A DNA stretch of 25,472 nt. Origin: Anaerolineales bacterium. Lineage in GTDB: Bacteria; Chloroflexota; Anaerolineae; Anaerolineales; E44-bin32. Of this stretch, positions 15,056 to 23,422 are shown piece after piece. The first letter of the stretch is position 1; each line of letters starts with the position of its first letter. The notes beneath the pieces were generated by a model. That model ran no database searches. It had not been told where the DNA came from and saw only the letters and a list, made by a program, of their open reading frames with translations. Position numbers and translations under genes: made by a program. Location of the stretch: the NCBI GenBank assembly GCA_030673085.1, contig DAOVFE010000002.1:1-25472 (forward strand). The letters run 5' to 3'.

Positions 15056-16474
15056 CTATGGTTCCAAATGAGCCAATGTGCGAGCGGAGAGGGTACCGGC
15101 GAGTCCATCAGGATCAAGATGGATCGCTGTCTGGAAAGCGGAATAAGCGCCTGGGAAGTCATCCTGCGCTAGACGTAGAAGGCCGAGATGGTATTGAGTA
15201 ATGGCCCGCTGCGGATCTAGCTCGATCGATTGATGCAGGATTCGTTCTGCAAGAGGAAAATTGCCAAGCAAATAATATGCATAGCCGAGGGCGTCTTTTG
15301 ATGCTGGGTCGATTGGATCGAGGGCAACGGCATTACGTGCCGCGGGAAGGCCCAAGGTCTCAATTTCGATCTTATGGTCGAGCGAATAGTTGGCCAGGAT
15401 AAGCCAGAACTTTGGTTCCTGCGGCGAGAGTTCAGTTGCCCGCAGGTAGGCAGATCTTGCTGATTGGTAGTCTCCCAAGTCTGCATAGGCATCTCCAAGC
15501 AGAGCCGCAACAGTAGGATCGTCAGGGGCCAAATTGGCAGCTTTTTCCAACGCATGGAGGGCTTGCTCTGGTTGGTTGTGTGACAGCCAATGCATCGCGA
15601 GGAATAAATGAGGCAGAAGTTCATTTGGCGCAGCGGAAGCTGCAGCATTCAAGGTTTCGAGCCCATCTTCCCCGGAGAGGTCTAAAACAAGCCCCAGATA
15701 GGCGAGGGCTTCGATATAGGTTGATTCTAGATCAAGGGCTTTTCGGAAGGCCCATTTTGAAAATTGCCATTCTTCATATCTGGTGAAGGCTTGTCCTACT
15801 TGTGCCAGAGTGAATGCGGGTTGATTAGTCACGCGCGAATCTTCGATTGTTTGGATTAAATCGCGGGCAATCGGGCTACCTTCAGGGTAAAGATCATCCG
15901 CCAGTCGGAGATGGGCCAGAGCTTGTTCAGGTGATTGAGTGGCGGTTAGCATGCCAAGCTGCAATTGGCCTTCGGGATCAAGCGGGTTGAAATCGACCAG
16001 AGTGCTCCAGGCATCTTGAGCGTCTTGCTGTTGCCCATTTCGAAAGTGAATCTGTGCTAAGTTGCGAAGGTTGGATAACGTGCCCGGGCACTCTGTTTTA
16101 GCTTCTTGCCAGATCTGCTTTGCGCCTTGAAGATTGCCTTGCGCCAAGAGCGTATTCGCTCGCAGGCAGGCCAATGAATGGTCAGCAGGGTTATGGCTAT
16201 TTGCAGCTTCCAGATGTTCAAGTGCTTTTTCGGGTTTACCCGCTGCGAGAGCATTTTGTGCGGCTGATACGTGTAAGGAGGTCAATAGAGGGCAGAAAAG
16301 TAGGATATCCTCATAAGCAGCAAGCGCCTTGGCATATTGACTATGTTCAGAGGCCGTTTGAGCAACGTAATAGCGCGCTACGATCATCCGAGGAACCGGC
16401 GTTGGGCCCAGACTCAGAAGAAGAAGCATAATGGCCAAAAGATGTGGCCACCTATCTTGGAGCTGTTTGGGCAT
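15056..16474 (-). CDS. Membrane-anchored TPR repeat protein
   Basis: A 472-residue protein with an N-terminal hydrophobic segment (about 11-27, LLAIMLLLLSLGPTP) that should act as an uncleaved anchor or signal peptide, followed by about ten tetratricopeptide repeats. Clear repeats include KALAAYEDILLFCP, KALEHLEAANSHNP, GAKQIWQEAKTECP, DAWSTLVDFNP, SKWAFRKALDLES, ALHALEKAANLAPDD, SARSAYLRATELSPQ, AERILHQSIELDPQ and AYSAFQTAIHLDPD. TPR arrays are protein-protein interaction scaffolds; no enzymatic domain is present, and the partner is unknown. The start has a weak AAGG site. TATAAT at 16500-16505 is a probable -10 box. The next genes on the same strand (lipoprotein, methylthiotransferase) are separated by an intergenic palindromic element. 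Confidence 0.85.
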   Translation of the reverse strand: MPKQLQDRWPHLLAIMLLLLSLGPTPVPRMIVARYYVAQTASEHSQYAKALAAYEDILLFCPLLTSLHVSAAQNALAAGKPEKALEHLEAANSHNPADHSLACLRANTLLAQGNLQGAKQIWQEAKTECPGTLSNLRNLAQIHFRNGQQQDAQDAWSTLVDFNPLDPEGQLQLGMLTATQSPEQALAHLRLADDLYPEGSPIARDLIQTIEDSRVTNQPAFTLAQVGQAFTRYEEWQFSKWAFRKALDLESTYIEALAYLGLVLDLSGEDGLETLNAAASAAPNELLPHLFLAMHWLSHNQPEQALHALEKAANLAPDDPTVAALLGDAYADLGDYQSARSAYLRATELSPQEPKFWLILANYSLDHKIEIETLGLPAARNAVALDPIDPASKDALGYAYYLLGNFPLAERILHQSIELDPQRAITQYHLGLLRLAQDDFPGAYSAFQTAIHLDPDGLAGTLSARTLAHLEP

Positions 16475-16499
16475 TCTGCCTTGCCTTCTTTCTCATTCG

Positions 16500-16505
16500 A
16501 TTATA
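16500..16505 (-). promoter_or_regulatory. -10 box of the TPR gene
   Basis: TATAAT on the minus strand, 25 bases before the ATG at 16474. The -35 region is weak (TCGATA at 16 bp spacing). Confidence 0.45.
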
Positions 16506-16665
16506 GCTTGTTTGTGATAGATATCGATAGCCGGGATTTGAAGTCTATTATTTTAACGAATGCATTCATGGGAAAAGTCAGGATACTCATACAGAGTACA
16601 ACGCACGCTGACGCTCGGTATCATTAATTGAGGGCTAAGGCAGACTGAATAGAGAAAGGGGGTTT

Positions 16666-16779
16666 GGGGGTGTGAGTTGCGTAAAAAAAAAAGAGTGTGG
16701 TATATATGGGGTGGAAGCTATGCATCCACCCCATATATGCCCTCCCTTAGGCAAGCAATTTTTCTTTTTCAACATCCTC
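16666..16779. repeat. MITE-like palindromic element 3 with 17-bp central stem
   Basis: The centre is a stem of 17 pairs (16699-16715 with 16725-16741, one G-T) around a 9-nt loop; its core ATATATGGGGTGGA is perfectly complementary. The right end, read on the minus strand, is GAGGATGTTGAAAAAG (16764-16779), the same end as elements 1, 2 and 6. The left end GGGGGTGT (from 16666) is diverged. An A10 run lies at 16683-16692. The hairpin core ATATATGGGGTG is shared with the palindrome at 17785-17920. Confidence 0.65.
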
Positions 16780-16903
16780 GATAGGGATCTTTTAGATGTT
16801 CAATGAAACTGCTAGAATAGGTAGTCTATTGGCAGTCATAGATGGCAATGGCATTAGTGACGAATCACGATCGGAAACGAGAAAGCAAGAAAAGGAGTTA
16901 TCG

Positions 16904-17635
16904 ATGATGACTAAATCACAGAAGAGGTCTTGTCTATTAATAATGCTCATAATGGCATTTTCTATCTTCTCTACGGCGTGCATCCCTCAATCCACTGCAA
17001 GCGAGAATCAGGGCACAATAACCGTAATTGGTCAGGGAGAAGCGCATGGCCGGCCGGATCAGGCGCAGGCTGAGATTGGCGTTGAAACATTTGCTAAGAC
17101 AGTTGCCAGGGCAATCAGAGAAAACGAGACGATTACGCAACGGGTTCTGGAAGCACTGGAGACCGCCGGAATCGCGGCTGAGGATATTCAAACAGCAAAT
17201 TATAGCCTTTGGGCTGAGCAAGAATATGATGAAAGTGGACCGGCGGGAGTGGCCGGATATTGGGTGACGAATCAGCTCAGCTTGACAGTCCATGATCTCG
17301 ATCAGTTGGGGACTATATTGGCCGAGGCAACCGATGCGGGTGCAAACAGGGTCTATAACGTTAACTTCAATGTTGAAGATCCAAAAGCTCTTGAAGAAGC
17401 AGCCAAGTCAGAAGCAATGCAAAATGCCCGTGAAAAGGCTGAGGCGTTGGCGGAATTGAGCGGCTTAGAAGTCAGCGGAATTCAGAGCATCAGTGAGGTG
17501 ATCGGTTATGGTGTTCTTCCTAAAGCACGGGACGGTGGAATGGGCGCCGGAGCGGCGGAAGCGATTGCGCCGAGCTTTTATCCGGGCCAACTCAGCTATC
17601 CGGTCCAGATCCAAGTGACATTTACCGTCAAGTAG
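16904..17635 (+). CDS. SIMPL-domain (DUF541) lipoprotein
   Basis: A 243-residue exported protein of the SIMPL/DUF541 (YggE-like, BP26) family. The N-terminal signal ends in FSIFSTAC, with Cys26 the likely lipidated residue. The SIMPL domain runs from GTITVIGQGEAHGRPDQAQAEIGV (residue 37 on) through ILAEATDAGANRV and AREKAEALAELSGLEV to the final strand PVQIQVTFTVK. Relatives have been linked to oxidative-stress tolerance and form ring or channel assemblies, but the molecular function is not settled. ATG 16904 follows AAGGAG (16892-16897) with 6-nt spacing; a longer frame from 16796 adds non-protein-like sequence. The stop codon at 17633-17635 directly abuts a MITE-type end. Confidence 0.88.
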   Translation: MMTKSQKRSCLLIMLIMAFSIFSTACIPQSTASENQGTITVIGQGEAHGRPDQAQAEIGVETFAKTVARAIRENETITQRVLEALETAGIAAEDIQTANYSLWAEQEYDESGPAGVAGYWVTNQLSLTVHDLDQLGTILAEATDAGANRVYNVNFNVEDPKALEEAAKSEAMQNAREKAEALAELSGLEVSGIQSISEVIGYGVLPKARDGGMGAGAAEAIAPSFYPGQLSYPVQIQVTFTVK

Positions 17636-17684
17636 CAAACGATTTCTCTTTTTCAATGCCCCCGTGTCGAGGGTAATGAAAAAC
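17636..17684. repeat. Inverted pair of MITE-type ends directly after the SIMPL stop codon
   Basis: CAAACGATTTCTCTTTTTC (17636-17654), then AATGCCCCC, a 4-nt gap and the mirror-image GAGGGTAATGAAAAAC (17669-17684). Together they form a hairpin with TTTTTCA pairing TGAAAAA. The first base of the repeat follows the TAG of the SIMPL gene without a gap. Confidence 0.55.
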
Positions 17685-17786
17685 ATATTGGCCAAAAAAG
17701 GAGCAGGGTGTATGAGGGGTGGGAGCGTTGCTTCCGACGCTCATATGCGAGCTTATGTACAAGTGGTTTCTCTTTTTCAATATTTC
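17669..17786. repeat. MITE-like palindromic element 4
   Basis: Left end GAGGGTAATGAAAAAC; right end, read on the minus strand, GAAATATTGAAAAAG. The central stem is short (GAGCGT 17723-17728 with ACGCTC 17737-17742) and GGGGTGGGAGCGTTGC resembles a decayed form of the GGGGTGTGGGC hairpin next door. Boundaries are approximate. Confidence 0.5.
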
Positions 17787-17920
17787 AATATTGAGTCCAC
17801 TGATAAAAGCAGCCACCATGAGAAAAAAAGGGGTATATATGGGGTGTGGGCAACGCCCACACCCCATATATACCGTCTCCTTTATTGCATTTGGGCTTTT
17901 TTCAGTACAGTCAATATTGA
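17785..17920. repeat. 136-bp palindrome with a perfect 20-bp central stem
   Basis: The outermost 10 bases on both sides are TCAATATTGA (17785-17794 and 17911-17920). Inside them ACTGA and AAAAGC recur symmetrically. The centre is a perfect 20-bp inverted repeat (17832-17851 with 17855-17874) around a 3-nt loop. The outer symmetry midpoint (17852.5) and the hairpin midpoint (17853) coincide. It is a candidate MITE, or a cruciform or RNA hairpin acting as a strong processing or termination structure. The left arm sequence GAGTCCACTG recurs at 4819. Confidence 0.75.
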
Positions 17921-18078
17921 TAAATGACAAATAACGAAATGAATCTGGTTAGGCAAGGACGTGCCATATAGTAATTTAATAAGGATGAACAGAACAAGCG
18001 CTCTGAACTAGGCCAATAGATTTAACCAACCGACCTGTATCTGCTACAATTCATAAAGTCTGGTTTGAGGAGGATAAT
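17921..18078. other. Leader region of the glycogen operon
   Basis: The 443-bp gap from 17636 to 18078 is filled by repeats up to 17920. The remaining 158 bp carry the promoter at 18022-18050 and the ribosome-binding site; nothing else is seen. Confidence 0.5.
18022..18050 (+). promoter_or_regulatory. Predicted promoter of the glycogen operon
   Basis: TTAACC (18022-18027) and TACAAT (18045-18050) are separated by 17 bp. Transcription would start near 18057, giving a short leader of about 22 nt that includes the GAGGAGG ribosome-binding site at 18067-18073. Confidence 0.6.
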
Positions 18079-19734
18079 ATGCAAAAATTGGGGGCTTTTA
18101 CCTTTGTTCTCCATTCTCATATCCCCTATGTACGTCAGGCAGGGCGATGGCCGCATGGCGAAGAGTGGATCCATGAGGCGGCTGCAGAAAGTTATATCCC
18201 ACTTCTAGATAGACTTAATAAACTTCAGGATCGCGGAGTGCGGAACTGTCTCACAATTGGCCTTACTCCAATTCTATTGGAGCAGCTAGCTGATGAGGAC
18301 GTGCAAAGAAATTTCGTCGCTTACTTGGATGAAAAGAGTAGAGCTGCAGAGGCTGATATCTCTCGCTTTGAGAAGGCTTCGGAACCACATATGGCCTATC
18401 TGGCCGGCTTCTATTGTGAATGGTATCGAAGAATCAAGGATCATTTTATTGACCAGTACAATGGCAATCTTGTTTCCGCGTTTCGCCGGCTGCAAGACAA
18501 TGATGTGATAGAGATTATTACCTGTGGAGCGACTCACGGATACCTGCCATTACTGGATCGCGACGAATCAATTAATCTCCAGCTCCGAACAGCAGTTGAA
18601 TCCTACCATCGTCATATGGGGAGGGATCCGAGGGCGATTTGGTTGCCAGAGTGCGCTTATCGACCCGGGTATTTGGCCGATGATGGACGAGAGCGGCCAG
18701 GTTTGGAAGTGTTTCTTGCCCGCCTGCGGCTGAAGTTATTTTTTACTGAAACTCACATGATAGAAGGTGGTCGACCTGTCGGCGTAGCAGCAGGTCAGGC
18801 TATTGGCCCATATGGATCGATTACCCGTCGCTATCTTGTGCCAACCTCCGAAGTTGAGGCGGCTGAACCAGGTACAACATATCTTCCGTATTATGTGGCT
18901 TCTCCGGATGTGGCTGTCATTGGACGTAATAATCGCACAGGTCTGCAAGTCTGGAGCGCAGAGTGGGGATATCCGGGCGATTATGATTACCGCGAATTCC
19001 ATAAGAAAGATGGCATCTCCGGGATGCAGTATTGGCGGGTAACGGGCGCCAGGATTGATCTGGCCCAAAAGGGCGCTTACCATCCTGATTGGGCAATGTT
19101 TAAAGTTGGTCAACACGCGGATCATTTCGCCAGATTGGTTTCCGAGCTTATCAATGAATTCCACGCCAATCATAAGGACTTCTGTATTGTTTCGGCAAAT
19201 TATGATACTGAACTTTTTGGCCACTGGTGGTTTGAAGGGGTTGATTGGGTAGCGGAAGTCCTGGAGCGGCTGGCCGCCTCAGAACAGGTTGAATTGACTA
19301 CTGCATCTAAATACCTGGCTGAACATCCTCCCAAGACAGTCATCGATTTACCTGAAGGATCATGGGGAGCAGGCGGAACCCATTTTGTATGGCAGAATGC
19401 GGATACGGAGTGGTTGTGGCCGCTTATCCATGGCGCTGAACGGCGGATGCTTAAGATAGCAGAAAAGCGCCAGAAGGCTGATGAGAATACAACAATTGTC
19501 CTTAATCAAGCTGCACGCGAGCTTCTTTTGCTGCAATCCTCCGACTGGCCCTTTTTAATCACCACTGGGCAAGCCCGAGAATATGCAATCCAGCGGTTCC
19601 GTAATCACCTTGAGCGCTTTACCCAGCTTATCGGATCAGTAGAGCGGGGAAACCCAGATGTCGAGCAGGCTAATTTGCACTGGGCAAAGGATAAGATATT
19701 TCCCGAAATCGATTATCGCTGGTTTCAACCGTGA
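18079..19734 (+). CDS. GH57 (DUF1957) 1,4-alpha-glucan branching enzyme
   Basis: A 551-residue GH57 glycoside hydrolase of the DUF1957 branching-enzyme type, which introduces alpha-1,6 branches into glycogen. Conserved features are HSHIPYVRQAGRWPHGEEW near the N-terminus, the nucleophile Glu191 in WLPECAYRPG, the acid/base Asp376 in NYDTELFGHWWFEG, and the helical C-terminal region with SSDWPFLITTGQAREYA (about 475-495). Both catalytic residues are present and the length matches characterised Thermus and Thermococcus enzymes (roughly 520-680 residues). It is unrelated to the GH13 GlgB. The start is firm: GAGGAGG five bases upstream. It is the first gene of a three-gene operon and overlaps the synthase gene by 4 nt. 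Confidence 0.93.
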   Translation: MQKLGAFTFVLHSHIPYVRQAGRWPHGEEWIHEAAAESYIPLLDRLNKLQDRGVRNCLTIGLTPILLEQLADEDVQRNFVAYLDEKSRAAEADISRFEKASEPHMAYLAGFYCEWYRRIKDHFIDQYNGNLVSAFRRLQDNDVIEIITCGATHGYLPLLDRDESINLQLRTAVESYHRHMGRDPRAIWLPECAYRPGYLADDGRERPGLEVFLARLRLKLFFTETHMIEGGRPVGVAAGQAIGPYGSITRRYLVPTSEVEAAEPGTTYLPYYVASPDVAVIGRNNRTGLQVWSAEWGYPGDYDYREFHKKDGISGMQYWRVTGARIDLAQKGAYHPDWAMFKVGQHADHFARLVSELINEFHANHKDFCIVSANYDTELFGHWWFEGVDWVAEVLERLAASEQVELTTASKYLAEHPPKTVIDLPEGSWGAGGTHFVWQNADTEWLWPLIHGAERRMLKIAEKRQKADENTTIVLNQAARELLLLQSSDWPFLITTGQAREYAIQRFRNHLERFTQLIGSVERGNPDVEQANLHWAKDKIFPEIDYRWFQP

Positions 19735-21164
19735 AGGCTTTATTCTTGGCCACCGAAGCCAGGCCATTAGTCAAAGTGGGAGGTTTGGCAGATGTTGCTT
19801 GGGAATTGCCGCGAGCGCTACGAGCGCTTGGCGTTTCAGTACGCTTAGCGCTTCCTTTTTATCCGTCGATTGATCGAGAGCAGATTGCTGTCCAACGGGT
19901 TATCAAAGTCGAAGTCGAGCAAGCAACCGGCTCCATACAAGCCGATATCTATCAAACTGAAATATCGAATCTACCAGTTTACCTAATTGATGGTGATCCT
20001 GTTCGCAGGACGTACTCTATCTATGGGGATCCGCAATTTGAAGTTGAAAAATTTGCCTTTTTTTCACTGGCTGCACTTAAAATGTGCCAGGTTTTAAAAT
20101 GGAAACCGGATTTGATACATGCCAACGATTGGCATACAGCGCCGGCAGTGATCTGGCTGGCGGCGAAAAGGGCAGAGCATCCATTCTGGAAATCAGTTGC
20201 CAGTTTGTTGACCATTCACAACTTGCGCTATATGGGCGCAGGTGCTGAGAGAGCTATGGAGCAGTATGGTCTACCCGCATCTAATGATAAACGGTTGCCG
20301 GAATGGGCCCGCAATCTCCCGTTGCCAATGGGATTGTCGAGCGCTGACTGGGTAAGCACAGTTAGTCGCTCCTACGCCGAAGAGATTCAGACTCCGGCTT
20401 TCGGCTGCGGTTTGGATGGGATGCTTTCAGCTTTGCGGAAAAAGCTGACCGGCATACCCAATGGCATTGATGTGGAAGATTGGAATCCGGCGACGGATGC
20501 TGCTTTGCCGGTCTGTTTTTCTATTAATAATCTAGAGCCACGAAATGAAGCAAAACGTTTTCTTCAGGAAGAATTAAAGCTGGAGCAGAACGCCGCCATC
20601 CCATTGCTAGGCATGGTCACACGTCTGGATTGGCAGAAAGGCATTGACCTGGCCTTAGACGCGCTTGCGGGCATAACCCAAAGGGCATGGCAGTTCGTCC
20701 TATTGGGAACGGGTGATCCGAATATTAATAAACTAGTTTATGAGTTTGCTGCTGCACATACGGCTTCTACCCGCGCTGTCCAACGCTATGATCCCCAGTT
20801 GGCGCGGAGAATTTATGCAGGGTGTGATTTAATTCTAGTTCCCTCACGTTATGAACCTTGCGGCTTGACGCAAATGATTGCTATGCGTTACGGTAGCGTC
20901 CCGGTTGTTCGATCGACCGGCGGCCTGAAAGACACGGTTGCTCCCTATAAAACTGATGATGGGGGAACAGGTTTTCGATTTGATTCTCCGGATGCCAAGG
21001 AGTTGCGGGATACATTGTTGGCTGCATTCGAAGTTTATCAAGATCGACGTGAGTGGCGCGGATTGCAGCGGCGCGGGATGGTCATGGATTTTTCATGGAA
21101 GCATTCGGCTGAACGATATTCCGATCTATATCAGGATGTGTGTGCTAAGAGGTTACAAGAATGA
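19731..21164 (+). CDS. glgA: Glycogen synthase (GT5)
   Basis: A 477-residue GT5 glycosyltransferase that extends alpha-1,4-glucan, normally from ADP-glucose. The N-terminal donor-site loop KVGGLADVAWELPRAL (15-30) is present, with Lys15 the conserved substrate-binding lysine. HANDWHTA and SLLTIHNLRYMG (about 124-170) are typical. The C-terminal Rossmann domain has LGMVTRLDWQKGIDL and the nucleotide-sugar motif EPCGLTQMIAMRYG followed by STGGLKDTV. Length matches GlgA. The start codon is GTG 19731, sharing GTGA with the stop of the branching-enzyme gene; the downstream overlap with malQ is ATGA. No glgC or phosphorylase gene lies in the window. Confidence 0.95.
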   Translation: MKALFLATEARPLVKVGGLADVAWELPRALRALGVSVRLALPFYPSIDREQIAVQRVIKVEVEQATGSIQADIYQTEISNLPVYLIDGDPVRRTYSIYGDPQFEVEKFAFFSLAALKMCQVLKWKPDLIHANDWHTAPAVIWLAAKRAEHPFWKSVASLLTIHNLRYMGAGAERAMEQYGLPASNDKRLPEWARNLPLPMGLSSADWVSTVSRSYAEEIQTPAFGCGLDGMLSALRKKLTGIPNGIDVEDWNPATDAALPVCFSINNLEPRNEAKRFLQEELKLEQNAAIPLLGMVTRLDWQKGIDLALDALAGITQRAWQFVLLGTGDPNINKLVYEFAAAHTASTRAVQRYDPQLARRIYAGCDLILVPSRYEPCGLTQMIAMRYGSVPVVRSTGGLKDTVAPYKTDDGGTGFRFDSPDAKELRDTLLAAFEVYQDRREWRGLQRRGMVMDFSWKHSAERYSDLYQDVCAKRLQE

Positions 21165-22675
21165 AGCCGGTAAAAGCGTCTGGCGAGCAGATTTTTAAGC
21201 GGGCGAGCGGGATTTTGCTCCACCCAACGTCATTACCAGGGAAGTATGGGATCGGCGATATTGGTCCAATGGCAGAGATGTGGATTGGTTGGCTGCAGAA
21301 AGCCGGATGTCATCTTTGGCAAGTTTTACCGCTTTGCCCCACAGGCTTTGGCGACTCGCCTTATCAGGGTTTTTCAGCGTTTGCCGGCAATCCGTTGCTC
21401 ATCAGTCCTGATCGGCTGATCGAAGATGGCCTGCTTATGACAGAGGACCTGACGTCGCAGCCACAATTTCCAAATGGAAACGTGGATTTTCAAAAAGCCA
21501 ATTCAAATAAAAAGGAGCTGTTCTTTCTAGCAGCAAAACGCTTCGAAGATCAAAAAGATGATCACTTAAGAAAAGCTTATCGTCGTTTCTGCCGGGAGGA
21601 GAGGCGCTGGCTTCAGGACTATGCTCTCTTTATGGCTCTAAAAAATGAACATAATGGCAGGCCTTGGACAGAGTGGGATGCAGATCTCGCAAACCGCAAG
21701 CCAGCAGCGCTAGAGCAGGCTGTTCATACATTGGCGGAAGAGATCGAAGCATATAAGATAATCCAGTTTCTCTTTTTTAAGCAATGGACGAGTTTACGGA
21801 ATGTAGCTAAAAAAGCTGGCGTAATTATTATTGGAGACATTCCGATCTTTGTAGCTCATGATAGCGCCGATGTCTGGGCAAATCCGGAATTGTTTTGGCT
21901 GGATGATGAGGGCATGCCAACAGTGGTTGCCGGCGTGCCTCCGGACTACTTTTCGCCAACCGGCCAGCGCTGGGGAAACCCGCTTTATCGTTGGGATGTA
22001 ATGCGCGGAAACGGCTACGGTTGGTGGAAGCAACGATTCAAGGCGGTGCTAAAAATCGTTGATGTGGTTCGCCTTGATCATTTCCGCGGATTTGAAGGTT
22101 ATTGGGAAATACCCGCCGAATATCCGACAGCCGAAGTCGGCCGTTGGGTCCCCGGTCCCGGAGCCGATTTCTTCGAGGCTCTGATGCGAACTTTCGGATC
22201 ATTGCCGATCATTGCTGAGGATTTAGGCGTAATTACGCCTGAGGTCAAATTACTACGAGATACATTTAAGTTGCCTGGGATGAAGGTACTTCAGTTTGCC
22301 TTTGGTAAAGATGCCACGCATCCATTTCTGCCGCATAACTATATAAGGCGTTGTGTTGCCTACGCTGGGACTCATGATAATGATACGACTCGTGGTTGGT
22401 ATGAAACGGCTCCAGAAAGCGAGCGGGATTTCTGCCGGCGTTATTTGAGATGCGATGGTTCGGATATTTCCTGGGATATGATCCGTGCAGCTTGGTCATC
22501 GGTCGCGGTGTGGGCGATTGCCCCGCTCCAGGATCTTCTGAGCCTGGGAAGCGAGGCGCGTATGAATTTACCCGGCAGTATGGAGGGCAATTGGTCATGG
22601 CGGGTGTCAGAGGAGAAATTAAGCGACGAGCTGGCAGCCCGTATGCGGGAAACGAATCAGATCTATGGACGGTAA
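21161..22675 (+). CDS. malQ: 4-alpha-glucanotransferase (GH77, amylomaltase)
   Basis: A 504-residue GH77 enzyme that moves alpha-1,4-glucan segments between chains and processes maltooligosaccharides. Family motifs are RASGILLHPTSLPGKYGIGD (14-33), WQVLPLCPTGFGDSPYQ, IIGDIPIFVAHDSADVW (223-239), the nucleophile Asp306 in VVRLDHFRGF, the acid/base Glu353 in IIAEDLGVI and Asp406 in THDND. The full catalytic set is intact. The ATG overlaps the glgA stop by 4 nt, so all three glycogen genes are translationally coupled. In this context it probably trims or redistributes chains during glycogen synthesis and breakdown rather than serving maltose uptake, since no transporter is present (inference). 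Confidence 0.95.
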   Translation: MKPVKASGEQIFKRASGILLHPTSLPGKYGIGDIGPMAEMWIGWLQKAGCHLWQVLPLCPTGFGDSPYQGFSAFAGNPLLISPDRLIEDGLLMTEDLTSQPQFPNGNVDFQKANSNKKELFFLAAKRFEDQKDDHLRKAYRRFCREERRWLQDYALFMALKNEHNGRPWTEWDADLANRKPAALEQAVHTLAEEIEAYKIIQFLFFKQWTSLRNVAKKAGVIIIGDIPIFVAHDSADVWANPELFWLDDEGMPTVVAGVPPDYFSPTGQRWGNPLYRWDVMRGNGYGWWKQRFKAVLKIVDVVRLDHFRGFEGYWEIPAEYPTAEVGRWVPGPGADFFEALMRTFGSLPIIAEDLGVITPEVKLLRDTFKLPGMKVLQFAFGKDATHPFLPHNYIRRCVAYAGTHDNDTTRGWYETAPESERDFCRRYLRCDGSDISWDMIRAAWSSVAVWAIAPLQDLLSLGSEARMNLPGSMEGNWSWRVSEEKLSDELAARMRETNQIYGR

Positions 22676-22933
22676 TTGCCACCTCTAATCCAACTAATGA
22701 TCGATTATTCATGAGCCCGATAAGTGATTGCCTTTAGTCTGCAGGTCCAATGATTGAAGATCCTATACTTGAAATCTGAGATATCAGGGCTTTGTGTCTA
22801 TTCCCGGAGCTTGTCTTTGGATTGTTGGTTTTTTCCGAGATTACCCCGGTGTTTGAATCGGGGGGACGAATTTAAAGAAACGAGCGAAAGAGGCTGGCTC
22901 GCTGGAATCCAATCGGCTTCCAAGGAGGTCAGG
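22676..22933 (+). other. 258-bp region upstream of the phosphoesterase gene
   Basis: No convincing ORF, terminator or known riboswitch was recognised. CCCCGG and GGGG (around 22843-22864) and AGCGA/TCGCT (around 22884-22904) can pair, so a structured leader is possible. A frame stays open from 22754 into the gene, but its 60 residues are not protein-like. Confidence 0.3.
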
Positions 22934-23422
22934 ATGAAGATCGCATTCTTGAGCGATTCGCACGACAATATCTGGAAGCTGGAGGAAGCGCTGATCTATT
23001 TAAAAGCAGCAGATAGCGTCATACATTGTGGCGATTTATGCTCGCCGTTTATGCTGCGGATTCTAGCTGAAGGGATTGAAGGAACGCCGGCTCACATTGT
23101 TTTCGGAAATAATGATGGTGATACTTTTTTGATATCGAAAGTGGCAGCCGGCTATTCGAATATCCATCTTCACGGCCAAATGGCTGAGCTTGAATTGGAT
23201 GGTGTACATATTGCTGTCAATCATTATCCGCGCATTGGGCGCGCCCTGGCGCTTTCGAGGCAGTATGATTTGGTGGCCTATGGACATGATCATACCGCGC
23301 ATGAGGAGCAGGTTGGAGACTGTCTGCTGCTCAATCCAGGTGAACTGATGGGCATGAAGGGTCGCAGCAGCCTGGCTCTTTTTGATACAGCCAATCGGAA
23401 AATAGATTGGGTCGATCTTTAG
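22934..23422 (+). CDS. YfcE/MJ0936-type metallophosphoesterase
   Basis: A 162-residue calcineurin-like phosphodiesterase of the YfcE/MJ0936 family. The dinuclear metal motifs are present in order: D-x-H as SDSHDN (Asp8, His10), CGDLCSP (GD), GNNDG (GN[HD] position), VNHYP (His) and GHDHTAHEE (GH-x-H). LLLNPGELMG matches the family NPGS segment. Enzymes of this type hydrolyse phosphodiesters; the natural substrate is generally unknown. ATG 22934 has AAGGAGG five bases upstream. The length is normal for the short family members. Immediately after the TAG stop the same frame remains open for 37 further codons (see the next entry). Confidence 0.9.
   Translation: MKIAFLSDSHDNIWKLEEALIYLKAADSVIHCGDLCSPFMLRILAEGIEGTPAHIVFGNNDGDTFLISKVAAGYSNIHLHGQMAELELDGVHIAVNHYPRIGRALALSRQYDLVAYGHDHTAHEEQVGDCLLLNPGELMGMKGRSSLALFDTANRKIDWVDL

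Larger units (their letters stand above)
16475..16903. other. Divergent intergenic region of 429 bp
   Basis: This gap between the minus-strand TPR gene and the plus-strand SIMPL gene holds the TPR promoter, a MITE-like element (16666-16779) and, at 16813-16818, a TAGAAT box that could serve the SIMPL gene. Nothing coding was recognised in it. Confidence 0.6.

Noticed and set aside
16666..17920. Possible CRISPR array, because short repeats recur at intervals
   Set aside because: Repeat units are few, unequally spaced, in inverted orientation and not separated by uniform spacers; no cas genes are present.
17628..17934. Overlapping open frames of 71-100 codons on both strands in the repeat cluster
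   Set aside because: They arise from translating palindromic repeat DNA (for example repeated Thr-Pro-His codons from the hairpin) and appear on both strands because the DNA is symmetrical.
22754..22933. 60-residue N-terminal extension of the phosphoesterase
   Set aside because: The sequence is not protein-like and a strong ribosome-binding site directly precedes ATG 22934, where the family N-terminus begins.
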